64,000 nucleotides of DNA from Eutrophocola sp049446715 (GTDB lineage: Bacteria > Pseudomonadota > Gammaproteobacteria > Pseudomonadales > Pseudohongiellaceae): assembly GCA_049446715.1 (NCBI GenBank), contig JBMTQX010000006.1:24332-88331 (forward strand). Direction: 5' to 3'. Both the position numbers and the translations under genes were made by a program. Positions 18,744 to 26,850 of the stretch are shown one piece after another. The notes below the pieces were generated by a model. That model had not been told where the DNA came from. It ran no database searches and saw only the letters and a list, made by a program, of their open reading frames with translations. Each line of letters starts with the position of its first letter. The first letter of the stretch is position 1.

Positions 18744-19408
18744 AGCTTCAGTACCCGGAAACGTCGGTTGCTGGCATACACGGTAACCAGCAGCACAAAT
18801 GACAGTATTACCAGTGCTCCGGAGAGCAGGTGGGCACTGGCGTAATCCAGGCTTTCCACGTGGTCATAAATGGCAATCGAAAGCACCTGTGTACGCCCGG
18901 GGATATTGCCGCCAATCATCAGCACAACACCAAACTCCCCAATGGTATGGGCAAAACCCAGTACAGCCGCCGTGATGAATCCGGGTCTGGCAAGCGGCAG
19001 GGCCACGGTCAGAAAACGGTCAAGCGGACTGGCGCCGAGCGTGGCAGCCACTTCCAGCGGCCTGTTTCCAGCGGCCTGGAAGGCATCCTGGAGCGGCTGA
19101 ATGACGAAAGGCATGGAATAAATTACAGAGCCTATTACCAAGCCGGTGAAGGTAAAGGCCAGCGTGCCGCCACCCAGCATGGCTAATGGTCCACTGGCCC
19201 CTAGCAGCAACAGCAGATAAAAACCCAGCACTGTAGGAGGCAACACAAGGGGGAGGGCAATCATCGCCTCGACCACAAAGCGATAACGCCAACGGGTGTG
19301 AGCCAGCCACCAGGCGATGGGCGTGCCGATCAGAAGAAGTATCAGCGTGGCGATCAGCGCCAGTTTGAGCGTGAGGAAAAACGCAGTGATATCGGCACTG
19401 AAGTCCAT
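18740..19408 (-). CDS. modB: Molybdate ABC transporter permease ModB
   Basis: 222 residues with about five membrane spans and the permease EAA-type motif region GNRPLEVAATLGASPLDRFL. PLVLPPTVLGFYLLLLLG and FAHTIGEFGVVLMIGGNIPG are typical of ModB. Its ATG shares one base with the modA stop (TGATG). Central gene of the modABC operon. Confidence 0.93.
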   Translation of the reverse strand: MDFSADITAFFLTLKLALIATLILLLIGTPIAWWLAHTRWRYRFVVEAMIALPLVLPPTVLGFYLLLLLGASGPLAMLGGGTLAFTFTGLVIGSVIYSMPFVIQPLQDAFQAAGNRPLEVAATLGASPLDRFLTVALPLARPGFITAAVLGFAHTIGEFGVVLMIGGNIPGRTQVLSIAIYDHVESLDYASAHLLSGALVILSFVLLVTVYASNRRFRVLKL

Positions 19409-20169
19409 CAGGGCACGTTGAAACCGTTACCCAGGATGATTTGTCTGCCCAGGTTGCTGCGCATGAAATCAAGAAAGTCACGAGCGGCCGGGTTCTCTTT
19501 CAACAGAACCCCCTGCTTGGCTATTGGTGTATACATATCTTCGGGAATGAGCCAGTAACTGCCTGCCTGCAGGTACTTGCCATAAATGATTTGTGAATAA
19601 TCGATCAGGGCCAGGTCGACATCGCCACTGATCGCGAACTGGTAAGTCTGGCCAATATTATTGCCGAAAACGATCTTGTCCTGGAGCGTATCCCAGACTC
19701 CCATGGCGTCCAGTGCCTGGCGTGCTATCTGGCCGTAATTCGACAGACGCGGGTCAGTCACCGCCAACAGGCCAAAGCTCTTTTCACGCAGGACCTCGGG
19801 GGAAAGTGGCCGGTTGGTAACGCTCCACAGGACAAGCTGGTTTTCGGCATAGGTAAACAGGGAGTCCTTGATAGCCTGCCCATTTTCAGCCAGTGCAGCG
19901 GGCCGCCTGACATCATCGGCCAGGAAAATATCGTAAGGTGCGCCATTCAGAATTTCACCGTAGTGTTTGCTGCTGGGGCCCGGCATGATGGTGAGGGTAT
20001 GGGAGGTCAGGCGCTCAAATTCGGTTTTCAGTTCGTCGAGAGTGAAATCGAAATCGTTACTGACGGCAATAGTAACCTGTCCGGCACTGGCCAGCGTGCT
20101 GGTCAGGGTCAGAAAAGGAAAAATAACGAGCAATAACAATTGCCTGCAGTTATATAAAGCGTTTTTCAT
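19408..20169 (-). CDS. modA: Molybdate-binding periplasmic protein ModA
   Basis: 253 residues with a signal peptide (LLLLVIFPFLTLTSTLASA). Solute-binding fold with TIMPGPSSKHYGEILNGAPY, DIFLADDVRRPAALAENG and a C-terminal FLDFMRSNLGRQIILGNGF. These are ModA features, and the modB-modC context confirms molybdate (or tungstate) specificity. First gene of the operon; no Mode-box could be recognised in the short upstream region. Confidence 0.9.
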   Translation of the reverse strand: MKNALYNCRQLLLLVIFPFLTLTSTLASAGQVTIAVSNDFDFTLDELKTEFERLTSHTLTIMPGPSSKHYGEILNGAPYDIFLADDVRRPAALAENGQAIKDSLFTYAENQLVLWSVTNRPLSPEVLREKSFGLLAVTDPRLSNYGQIARQALDAMGVWDTLQDKIVFGNNIGQTYQFAISGDVDLALIDYSQIIYGKYLQAGSYWLIPEDMYTPIAKQGVLLKENPAARDFLDFMRSNLGRQIILGNGFNVP

Positions 20170-20228
20170 TAGGGGGGCATTATGCCAGATGCAGCGGTAA
20201 TTTCGCTAACCGGCTCAGCCTTTGCGGG

Positions 20229-20471
20229 TCATGAGATAGTCCGATACTTTTCGGGCGATTCATTGTCGCCAAGGTAGAGCAAGGCGCTGACGACATCAGC
20301 TGGTGCGACTTCCCCCCGGCTTTTTTGTGCGAGGTCTAAAACCCGGATTTTACGCTCTGTCACCGGCTGCCTGGTGATGGCGAGCAGGGTGTGCGCCAGG
20401 TCTTGATACCGTTCAGCAGCATCTATCAGGGTGATGAAAGTGTTGTTGTTAGAACCCCGTTGCTGCGTCAT
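20229..20471 (-). CDS. Hypothetical 80-residue protein
   Basis: Small charged protein that I do not recognise; it contains IRVLDLAQKSRGEVAPADVV. No clear ribosome-binding site precedes the ATG and no signal peptide or membrane span is visible. It lies between modA and a decayed GST gene on the same strand, so it may itself be a remnant. Kept because it fills the space in frame, but coding status is uncertain. Confidence 0.35.
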   Translation of the reverse strand: MTQQRGSNNNTFITLIDAAERYQDLAHTLLAITRQPVTERKIRVLDLAQKSRGEVAPADVVSALLYLGDNESPEKYRTIS

Positions 20472-20497
20472 GGCATTTTTCTGTCTACGTCAGAAAT

Positions 20498-21104
20498 TTA
20501 CCTTGAAGGCATGGCCTGAAACCCCGGTGTGTTCTCTGTCCGCTGCAGCCAGGCTTTGATGCCTGGATAGGAAGAGAGGTCATAGCCGGCTTCATCCGCA
20601 ACATGTGTCTAGGCATACAGGGCAATGTGGGCAATGGTTGGGCGTATCCCGACCAGATACTCCTGTTTGCCGAGGTGACCTTCCAGAATATTCAGAGCTT
20701 TCTTACCGCCGGCATACTTGGCCTAAAACTCCGCCTGGCGTTCCGGCGGCATGTCCTGGTATTTTCTGATGAAACGCCGAACGGCAATGTAGGGTTCATG
20801 ACTGTACTGCTCGAAAAACATCCACTTAAAGCCCTTGGCTTTGAGATAAGGGTTTATGGGCTAGAAATCCGAACCATAGGAAAGGGAGTAGAGGATCGCA
20901 TTGGAGTCGGCAACCAAACGCCCGTCCTCCAGGTAAAGTAAAGGGATTTTGCCGGCAGGATTTTTTTTCCAGGAATTCGTACGTTTGGCAGTCACCAGCG
21001 AGGATATCCATGGCGGCCCATTCATGACCGATCGCCAGAAAGTCGCATAACATATTGATTACGTATCATTTTCCTGACATGAGGTCGCCGTAGATTTTTA
21101 TTAT
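20498..21104 (-). pseudogene. Degraded glutathione S-transferase gene
   Basis: Reading the minus strand gives a recognisable GST. It starts KIYGDLMSGK then a stop, then YVINMLCDFLAIGHEWAAMD, and continues as GKIPLLYLEDGRLVADSNAI, FKWMFFEQYSHEPYIAVRRF and THVADEAGYDLSSYPGIKAW. It contains four in-frame stops (one TGA early, then three TAG) and one shift at a run of eight A (plus-strand T at 20951-20958). The start codon appears changed to ATA. Each stop is one substitution from a plausible family residue (Cys, Leu, Glu, Tyr), so this is a decaying gene rather than a sequencing slip. Confidence 0.82.
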
Positions 21105-21216
21105 TTTCCGCAAGGACGCATCTGGCAGTGGGAGAGGCACCAAGATAGCGCTGTTCCGGGAATTCACCAATCCCAGCATGCAGGGGAATATCAGGCCGAC
21201 GGTTCTGGCCCGGCAT

Positions 21217-21244
21217 AAAAAAAGAGGCCTAAGCCTCTTTTTTC
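21217..21244 (-). terminator. Rho-independent terminator after the LigJ-like gene
   Basis: GAGGC, loop, GCCTC flanked by A- and T-runs, 31 nt past the stop of the minus-strand hydratase gene; nearly symmetrical, so it may act both ways. The 21105-21216 segment between it and the GST remnant shows nothing recognisable. Confidence 0.8.
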
Positions 21245-21274
21245 AATGCCGAGCAGCTTTCAAGAAAGCCAATA

Positions 21275-22282
21275 TCAGATTTTCAAACGCGGAAACACCT
21301 TGCGGATATTGTGCTCAAAGATATTGGCTTTTTCTGCTTCGGTGATATCGGCATTGTCGATGTAGCGTTTGGTGTCATCAAAGTAATGACCTGTTTCTGG
21401 ATCCATGCCGCGTACGGCACCAACCATTTCTGAAGCAAACAGGATGTTCTTGTTGTCGATGACCTTGAGTAGCATGTCGATACCTTTCTGGTGATAGACG
21501 CAGGTATCAAAGTACACATTATTCATGAGCAGTTCATCCAGGGGCGGCAGCTTGAGCATGTCGGCCAGACCGCGAAAACGCCCCCAGTGGTAGGGGACCG
21601 CACCGCCACCATGCGGAACGATGAACTTGATGGACGGGAAATCCTGGCAAACGGAGCTTTGCATCAACTGCATGAAGGCCGTTGTGTCAGCACTCAGATA
21701 GTAAGAGCCGGTGGAATGAAAAGCAGGGTTGCAGGCGCCACTGACGTGAATCATAGCGGGTACATCCAGCTCAACCATCTTTTCATAAATCGGGTACCAG
21801 TACTTGTCACCCAGCGGTGGTGAATCAAATTTACCGCCTGAAGGATCGGGATTCAGATTGCAGCCGACAAACCCGAATTCATTGACGCAACGCTCCAGTT
21901 CCACCACGCAGTTTTGCAGGTCCGTGCCCGGTGACTGGGGGAGGGCACAGGCGCCGATGAAATTATCCGGATACAACTGCGTGACCCGGTAGATCAACTC
22001 GTTGGTATGTTCTGTCCAGTACTTGCTGGTCCAGGCGTTGCCAATATGAGGACCCATCCACGAAGCGCGAGGGGAGAAGATGGTGACATCTGTGCCTCGT
22101 TCGCGCTGCAGTTTCAGCTGGCTGTTCTCCAGACTTTCGCGAATCTGATCATCGGTAATGTTGATGATGCCTTTCTCACCAATGTGGGCAGGATCCTGCT
22201 TGAGGGCGGCTTTCTGGGCATCGCGATAATGACCCAGTTCATCTGGGGCAGTTGTATAGTGGCCATGACAATCAATAATCAT
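21275..22282 (-). CDS. ligJ: 4-oxalomesaconate hydratase-like amidohydrolase (LigJ family)
   Basis: 335 residues from the ATG at 22282, preceded by GAGGA. The N-terminal MIIDCHGHYTTAPDELGHYR carries the HxH metal motif of amidohydrolase-2. TVF/TIFSPRASWMGPHIGN, LNPDPSGGKFDSPPLGDKYW, VPHGGGAVPYHWGRFRGLAD and VYFDTCVYHQKGIDML strongly resemble LigJ of protocatechuate 4,5-cleavage. There the enzyme hydrates 4-oxalomesaconate to 4-carboxy-4-hydroxy-2-oxoadipate. No other lig/gal genes are present, so a related decarboxylase/hydratase role in another pathway is possible. Confidence 0.78.
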   Translation of the reverse strand: MIIDCHGHYTTAPDELGHYRDAQKAALKQDPAHIGEKGIINITDDQIRESLENSQLKLQRERGTDVTIFSPRASWMGPHIGNAWTSKYWTEHTNELIYRVTQLYPDNFIGACALPQSPGTDLQNCVVELERCVNEFGFVGCNLNPDPSGGKFDSPPLGDKYWYPIYEKMVELDVPAMIHVSGACNPAFHSTGSYYLSADTTAFMQLMQSSVCQDFPSIKFIVPHGGGAVPYHWGRFRGLADMLKLPPLDELLMNNVYFDTCVYHQKGIDMLLKVIDNKNILFASEMVGAVRGMDPETGHYFDDTKRYIDNADITEAEKANIFEHNIRKVFPRLKI

Positions 22283-22486
22283 ACTTTCGGGTTCCTCGGT
22301 CACAATTTTGCAGGCGGCTAAGATAGCAGATTTGCCTGCCGCATTGCAGTCGCAATTCCCGGGAATATGCCACTGTCATGCCCCTTGTTTCATGCGCCAA
22401 AAAAAGGCACTTTAGGCACCAACACCATCATCCGGATTTGTGCAGACGCACATTCGGGCATGATTCATCATCAAGGGGGGATTACC

Positions 22487-23116
22487 ATGAATCAGCAGCA
22501 TATTGAGGACAAACGCGAACTGCGGGAACTGGTCGATAACTGGGCCATTTTCAGTGATTCTGGCAATTGGGAGCGCTTTGCCGAATGCTGGCATGACGAT
22601 GGCTTCATGTGTGCTACCTGGTTTCAGGCCCCGAGCCAGGATTTTATCCGGGCGCGGCGGGAAGGCTTTGACAAGGGTGTCAGCATTATCCATTTTCATG
22701 GCGGCTTTACCTGTGATGTTAACGGTGACCGCGCCATTGCCCAGACCAAGATGACGATCAACCAGCGTGCCCCGGTGCATGATGTACTCGTGGATGTGGT
22801 TTGTACCGGCCGTTTTTACGACTTTTTCGAAAAACGCGCAGGGCGTTGGGGCATGGTGCGACGTCAACCAATCTACGAGAAAGACCGCCTGGATGTAGTC
22901 GATTCCAATGCCACGCTGGCACTGGATCCGGATGTCCTGGCCTCGTTCCCGGAAGGCTACAGGCACCTGGCGTATCTGCAGTCGCAAATTGGCTATGCTG
23001 TCGCCAAGGGAGGGCTACCGGGACTGAAAGGGCCTGAAGTGGAAAAACTCTATGCCGAGGGGCAGGCCTGGCTGGAGGGGGCCGACTCACCCGGGCGGCC
23101 GGATATCATCAAGTAA
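22487..23116 (+). CDS. NTF2/SnoaL-like protein
   Basis: 209 residues from the ATG at 22487, which has AAGGGGGG 6 nt upstream; earlier in-frame starts are not supported. The first about 140 residues form a SnoaL/NTF2-like cone domain (LRELVDNWAIFSDSGNWERF, DDGFMCATWF, THQ-like VVCTGRFYDFFEKRAGRW). Such proteins are small hydroxylase, dehydratase or isomerase-like enzymes. Divergent from the LigJ-like gene across about 200 nt, so the two may share control and a degradation pathway (inference). Confidence 0.75.
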   Translation: MNQQHIEDKRELRELVDNWAIFSDSGNWERFAECWHDDGFMCATWFQAPSQDFIRARREGFDKGVSIIHFHGGFTCDVNGDRAIAQTKMTINQRAPVHDVLVDVVCTGRFYDFFEKRAGRWGMVRRQPIYEKDRLDVVDSNATLALDPDVLASFPEGYRHLAYLQSQIGYAVAKGGLPGLKGPEVEKLYAEGQAWLEGADSPGRPDIIK

Positions 23117-23332
23117 TTTCTCCGGCGTTTGCCGCTCATATCGAACCGAAGCCGTTTACGGTATCATTGGCAAGTTGGATAAGGCCTAATTCCTAACGAA
23201 AAACAAGGATTTGCCGGGTTTCTGGCAGACCAAGATATTGGCCAGCCATGAAAATCTGGCGCTCCTGGCAGTAATGAAAAGCCGCCACGTCCAACGAACA
23301 ACCAAAAGTATCTGTCAAAGATTAACGCAGGC

Positions 23333-24388
23333 ATGAACGCAAAAGCAGACTCACAAGCAGGCGCAGACGCAAAAGCCGTCGACAGCGCGAGTAGCAACAG
23401 CACGCAGCTGGTGGACAAACATGGCCGCATAATTGATTATGTGCGGCTGTCAGTCACAGACCGTTGCGATTTCCGCTGCGTGTACTGCATGTCGGAAGAC
23501 ATGACTTTCCTGCCGCGCCAGCAGGTTCTCAGCCTGGAAGAAATCTACCGGGTTGCCAGCGCGTTCACCCTGCTCGGTGTCAGGAAAATCCGCCTGACCG
23601 GTGGCGAACCGCTGGTGCGCAACAATATCATGTCCCTGATTGAAAACATCGGCCAGTTGCCGGGGCTGGAAGAACTTTTGCTGACCACCAATGGTTCGCA
23701 GCTGGAAAAGCTGGCACCGGCACTCAAGGCTGCCGGTGTCACCCGGATCAACATCAGTCTGGACAGTCTGGACGCCGATCGTTTTCATGCCATGACCCGG
23801 ACCGGCAAGCTCGACAAGGTCAAGCGGGGTATCGAAACAGCTGTGGCCACCGGCTTCAAGGCTATCCGGCTCAACGCGGTGATTCTGCGTGGCCGCAATG
23901 ACCATGAGATCCTCGATTTGGTTGAATACGCCATGGGTCTTGGCATCAACATTGCGTACATCGAGGAAATGCCGTTGGGTGATGTCTCCGACCACAACAG
24001 AGTTGACACCATGGTCAGCAATGATGAGGTGGCTGATGTGATTGGTTCCCGTTATACCCTGACGCCTGTTGCCATGACTACGGCCGGGCCATCACGCTAT
24101 TACCGTATCGAGGGTAGCGACTCAAAAGTCGGCTTCATTTCTCCGGTCAGTCACAATTTCTGCGAATCCTGCAACCGTGTCCGCGTCACCGTTGAGGGCC
24201 GCCTGCTGCTCTGCCTGGGCAATGAGCATTCCATGGATTTGCGCCGGGTGCTGCGGGAAAATCCGGATAATGACGAAGTCCTCAAGGCGCGTATTGTCGA
24301 GGCCATGGACCTGAAGCCATTACGGCATTATTTCTATGACAAGGACGAGCCGCAGCTGGTCCGCTTCATGAACATGACTGGTGGCTAA
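23333..24388 (+). CDS. moaA: GTP 3',8-cyclase MoaA
   Basis: 351 residues. Radical-SAM cluster motif CDFRCVYC, GGEPL in RLTGGEPLVRNNI, a second iron-sulfur site CESCNRVRVTVEGRLLLCLG, and the C-terminal Gly-Gly required for activity (NMTGG). Catalyses the first step of molybdenum cofactor synthesis, GTP to 3',8-cyclo-GTP. About 45 N-terminal residues before DYVRLSVTDRC are Ala/Asp/Ser-rich and poorly conserved, so the start could lie slightly downstream. moaC and moaD/E are not adjacent. Confidence 0.93.
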   Translation: MNAKADSQAGADAKAVDSASSNSTQLVDKHGRIIDYVRLSVTDRCDFRCVYCMSEDMTFLPRQQVLSLEEIYRVASAFTLLGVRKIRLTGGEPLVRNNIMSLIENIGQLPGLEELLLTTNGSQLEKLAPALKAAGVTRINISLDSLDADRFHAMTRTGKLDKVKRGIETAVATGFKAIRLNAVILRGRNDHEILDLVEYAMGLGINIAYIEEMPLGDVSDHNRVDTMVSNDEVADVIGSRYTLTPVAMTTAGPSRYYRIEGSDSKVGFISPVSHNFCESCNRVRVTVEGRLLLCLGNEHSMDLRRVLRENPDNDEVLKARIVEAMDLKPLRHYFYDKDEPQLVRFMNMTGG

Positions 24389-24530
24389 AGCCGGTCACAT
24401 GCGCGACAGGTATTCCCGCCCGTCATTCCTGTTCTGCTCTATAATTTCATCGGTTTTCATCAGGCCCATGCCGGAAAAAACAAGGATTCCGGCTGTTACT
24501 GCCATCCCCTGATCCTTGTGCATTGAACCC

Positions 24531-25055
24531 ATGAGTGGAAACAAACCCCAGAAAGAATTCGTGCCGCTGCAGATCGCCGTGGTGACCGTGTCGGATACTC
24601 GAACCGAGGACACAGATACGTCCGGACATTACCTCAAGGATGCCTTGCTGGCTGAAGGCCACGTGCTGGGGCAGAAACATATCTGTAAGGATGATGTGGA
24701 GGCCTTGCGGGCCCTGGTTAAAGGCCTGATCGAAGATGATGGTATTCATGCTGTGCTGGTGACCGGCGGTACTGGCTTTACCAAGCGTGACAACACCGTG
24801 GTGTCCCTGAGTCCGCTGCTGGAATCCGCCATCGATGGTTTCGGAGAACTGTTTCGATACCTGTCCTACAAGGAAGTCGGTTCCTCGACCATTCAATCGC
24901 GGGCTTTTGCCGGCCTCAGCAACAATACCGTGGTCTTTTGTATGCCGGGTTCCCCCGGGGCTTGCAAAACCGCATGGGAAGGCATTATTCGGGAACAGTT
25001 GGATGCCAGGCATCGGCCATGCAATTTTGTCGACAGGATTACCGCACGCGACTGA
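24531..25055 (+). CDS. moaB: Molybdenum cofactor biosynthesis protein MoaB
   Basis: 174 residues from the ATG at 24531. MoaB/Mog fold: IAVVTVSDTRTEDTDTSGHY, VLVTGGTGFTKRDNTVVSLS (the MPT-binding GGTG motif) and FCMPGSPGACKTAWEGI. Family members adenylylate molybdopterin or are close relatives of MogA. It lies 142 nt after moaA in the same direction and is probably cotranscribed. Confidence 0.9.
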   Translation: MSGNKPQKEFVPLQIAVVTVSDTRTEDTDTSGHYLKDALLAEGHVLGQKHICKDDVEALRALVKGLIEDDGIHAVLVTGGTGFTKRDNTVVSLSPLLESAIDGFGELFRYLSYKEVGSSTIQSRAFAGLSNNTVVFCMPGSPGACKTAWEGIIREQLDARHRPCNFVDRITARD

Positions 25056-25445
25056 GGTAACTGGTGAAACTGGGGTAAAAGGGCGGGTTATTCATGACTG
25101 AAATCCGCCGCCATCAGTGAGATCTGGTAGACGTTGTGCTTGGCTATTTAAAGGGGGTTGAGCAGTGGGTTTTGGATAGAGGCTTGTTGAGAAGGCAGGA
25201 CGCCAGTTCCGGGGAAGTAAAAAAAATGCAGCCTGATCTCTCTTGGAGGGAGGGGATTGGGGTGTCAGGCTGCACAAAGGGGGAATCTGTACTTTAACCT
25301 GGGAGTCGCAGCCTGTTAGCGAGGTAGGGTGGCCTGGGTTCAGGCTGCGGCCCTTGGGGTTTTGTGCAATATCTGGCTAGTGTTACCTTGGAGGGGGGGG
25401 CACCAGATTTCTCTTTTGTCGTGCAGTGCTCCAGAGGAGCAGGTA
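25056..25445. other. Gene-free stretch with paired inverted repeats
   Basis: No convincing gene. It holds four copies of CAGGCTGC in alternating orientation. They form TGCAGCCTGA...TCAGGCTGCA (25227-25236 and 25265-25274) and CGCAGCCTG...CAGGCTGCG (25307-25315 and 25341-25349). The intervening plus strand is rich in GGA (GGAGGGAGGGGA). The stretch is probably the 3' untranslated part of the minus-strand small peptide transcript. Confidence 0.6.
25219..25274 (-). terminator. Candidate terminator of the 36-residue peptide transcript
   Basis: On the minus strand the perfect 10-bp inverted repeat TGCAGCCTGA/TCAGGCTGCA (28-nt loop) is followed directly by eight T. This would end a transcript coming from the small peptide gene. 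Confidence 0.6.
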
Positions 25446-25556
25446 TTACACGGAAGCGAGAATGATCAGCACGGGAACTGCCAGTACGGCAAGAACGCTC
25501 AGTGTGCTCAATGCCACTTCTTCAACAGTTTCAACGTCTTTAAATTTAACGGTCAT
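25446..25556 (-). CDS. Novel 36-residue single-span membrane peptide
   Basis: Short open frame on the minus strand with AAGGAGA 7 nt before the ATG. The N-terminal part is charged (MTVKFKDVETVEEVAL) and residues about 17-35 are a hydrophobic span (LSVLAVLAVPVLIILA). It resembles no family I know. Supporting signs are a good ribosome-binding site, a terminator-like repeat downstream and a palindromic GTAACACAGTGTTAC upstream. Possibilities include a small regulatory or accessory subunit of a membrane complex, or a type-I-toxin-like hydrophobic peptide; the sequence does not decide. Confidence 0.6.
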   Translation of the reverse strand: MTVKFKDVETVEEVALSTLSVLAVLAVPVLIILASV

Positions 25557-25621
25557 CAGGTGTCTCCTTGTAAGAACATTTAGATGATTAATAGCGCCTC
25601 TTATGGAAACGCGCGGCTATA

Positions 25622-25807
25622 GTAACACAGTGTTACGGTAGTGGGTAACAAAAATGTGTGAAAAATCGTGTTAATTTGTGATTTTGTTACCAAAATTGTA
25701 AATATTAGTGACTGATCGTGTGATCATGAGTGCTTTAGGAGCCCAATAATAAAGGATTCAGTCCAAAAATTCTAAAATCGTTACCAAAAGGTAACACTCA
25801 AGGTAAC
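25622..25807. promoter_or_regulatory. Array of GTTACC/GGTAAC operator-like sites
   Basis: The AT-rich divergent region contains the perfect palindrome GTAACAC-A-GTGTTAC (25622-25636), GGTAAC (25644-25649), GTTACC (25686-25691), the palindrome GTTACC-AAAA-GGTAAC (25780-25795) and GGTAAC (25802-25807). A further GTTACC lies at 25382-25387. Most share the wider consensus TGTTACC. It lies between the minus-strand small peptide and the plus-strand hemD remnant and probably binds a dimeric regulator of one or both. Confidence 0.55.
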
Positions 25808-25932
25808 AATATTGTGATGCAGCGCATAACTTCAAGGGCTGGCCAGGTCTCAGCTCAGGATGATGGCACGATCCATGGTGACCTTGCCCAATGGTAATGC
25901 TCTAAAGCACGGCTCACTGGGGAAGACCAGGC

Positions 25933-26790
25933 ATGAAAATGGTTAATGACCAACTGCCCGGAATCCTGGTTGCTGTGCCTGAATTCCGAAAACTCGATAC
26001 CATGGCGGCGTTGCTGAAAAACCGGGGTGCTGATGTGTTGCGCGTACCGCTGGTGGCTATCCACGATGCCCACAATCCTGCGCCGGTGCTGGCCTGGATC
26101 CGGGCTTTCTGCGAACAACCGCCTGACCTGTTCATGATTCTGACCGGTGAGGGGGTGAGACGTCTGTTATCTCTGGCCAACCGGTTTGGCCTGTGTGATC
26201 ACTTCGTCGAGGCTCTCGGCAGCACAACGACCTTGTGCCGGGGACCAAAAACCGAACGTGCCCTGCGTGAGGTCGGGCTCAAAGGCAATCTGCAAGCCAG
26301 TGCACCGACCACGGAGGGTGTCATCAAGACGCTGGAGGACATGCCAGTTGAAGGCCGGCGAATCGCGGTATAGGTATAACTGTATGGTGAAGCCCCCAAT
26401 ACACGCCTGGTGAGTTATCTCGCTTTCCGCCAGGGACAGATTGCGACTGTTGCGCCTTATATCTATGCCGATGACACCGAAGATGCCAGGGTAATTGATC
26501 TCATCAAGCTGCTCGACAAGGAAGAGGTGAACGTGCTGGCTTTTACCTCGCAGCCCCAGGTCAGGCGCTTGTTCCAGTTGGCGCAACGCTACGATCTCGA
26601 TGCCGTATTACGTTTCGGACGTGCCAGATGCTGCATTGCCGCCGTAGGGGCGGTGACCAGGGATGTGCTTGAGGAATATGGTGTCCGTGCCGATATCATG
26701 CCCGGCCAGGCATATTTCATGAAGCCGCTGGTGACTGAAATCATGTGCCGTGCACGGCGTAAACCCGTTGCAGCTTTAGGGCCGGGTTAA
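25933..26790 (+). pseudogene. hemD: Uroporphyrinogen-III synthase gene broken by two stops
   Basis: One continuous frame encodes a HemD-family protein of about 285 codons. The first half runs from LPGILVAVPEFRKLDTMAAL to EDMPVEGRRIAV. It is interrupted by TAG (26371) and TAA (26377) within a GTATAG/GTATAA tandem, then resumes with LYGEAPNTRLVSYLAFRQGQ to YFMKPLVTEIM. A single TAA (probably CAA before) plus a 6-bp duplication explains the damage. It would have cyclised hydroxymethylbilane for haem/sirohaem. A functional hemD presumably exists elsewhere. Confidence 0.8.
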
Positions 26791-26815
26791 CCGATCGGAA
26801 AGGCTTCAGTATAAT
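26787..26815 (+). promoter_or_regulatory. Possible promoter of ppiA
   Basis: TTAACC (26787-26792), 17-nt spacer, TATAAT (26810-26815), 35 nt before the ppiA ATG. The -35 element is weak. Confidence 0.4.
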
Positions 26816-26850
26816 CGGCGCCACAAGCCAAAGAATTACAGGAATCACCC

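Noticed and set aside
20498..21104. Selenocysteine or TAG-recoded glutathione S-transferase
   Set aside because: Four stops of two kinds plus a frameshift and a lost start codon are better explained by decay, and neighbouring genes end normally at TAG.
25329..25583. 84-codon plus-strand open frame
   Set aside because: It overlaps the better supported minus-strand peptide, which has a ribosome-binding site; its composition is unlike a protein.
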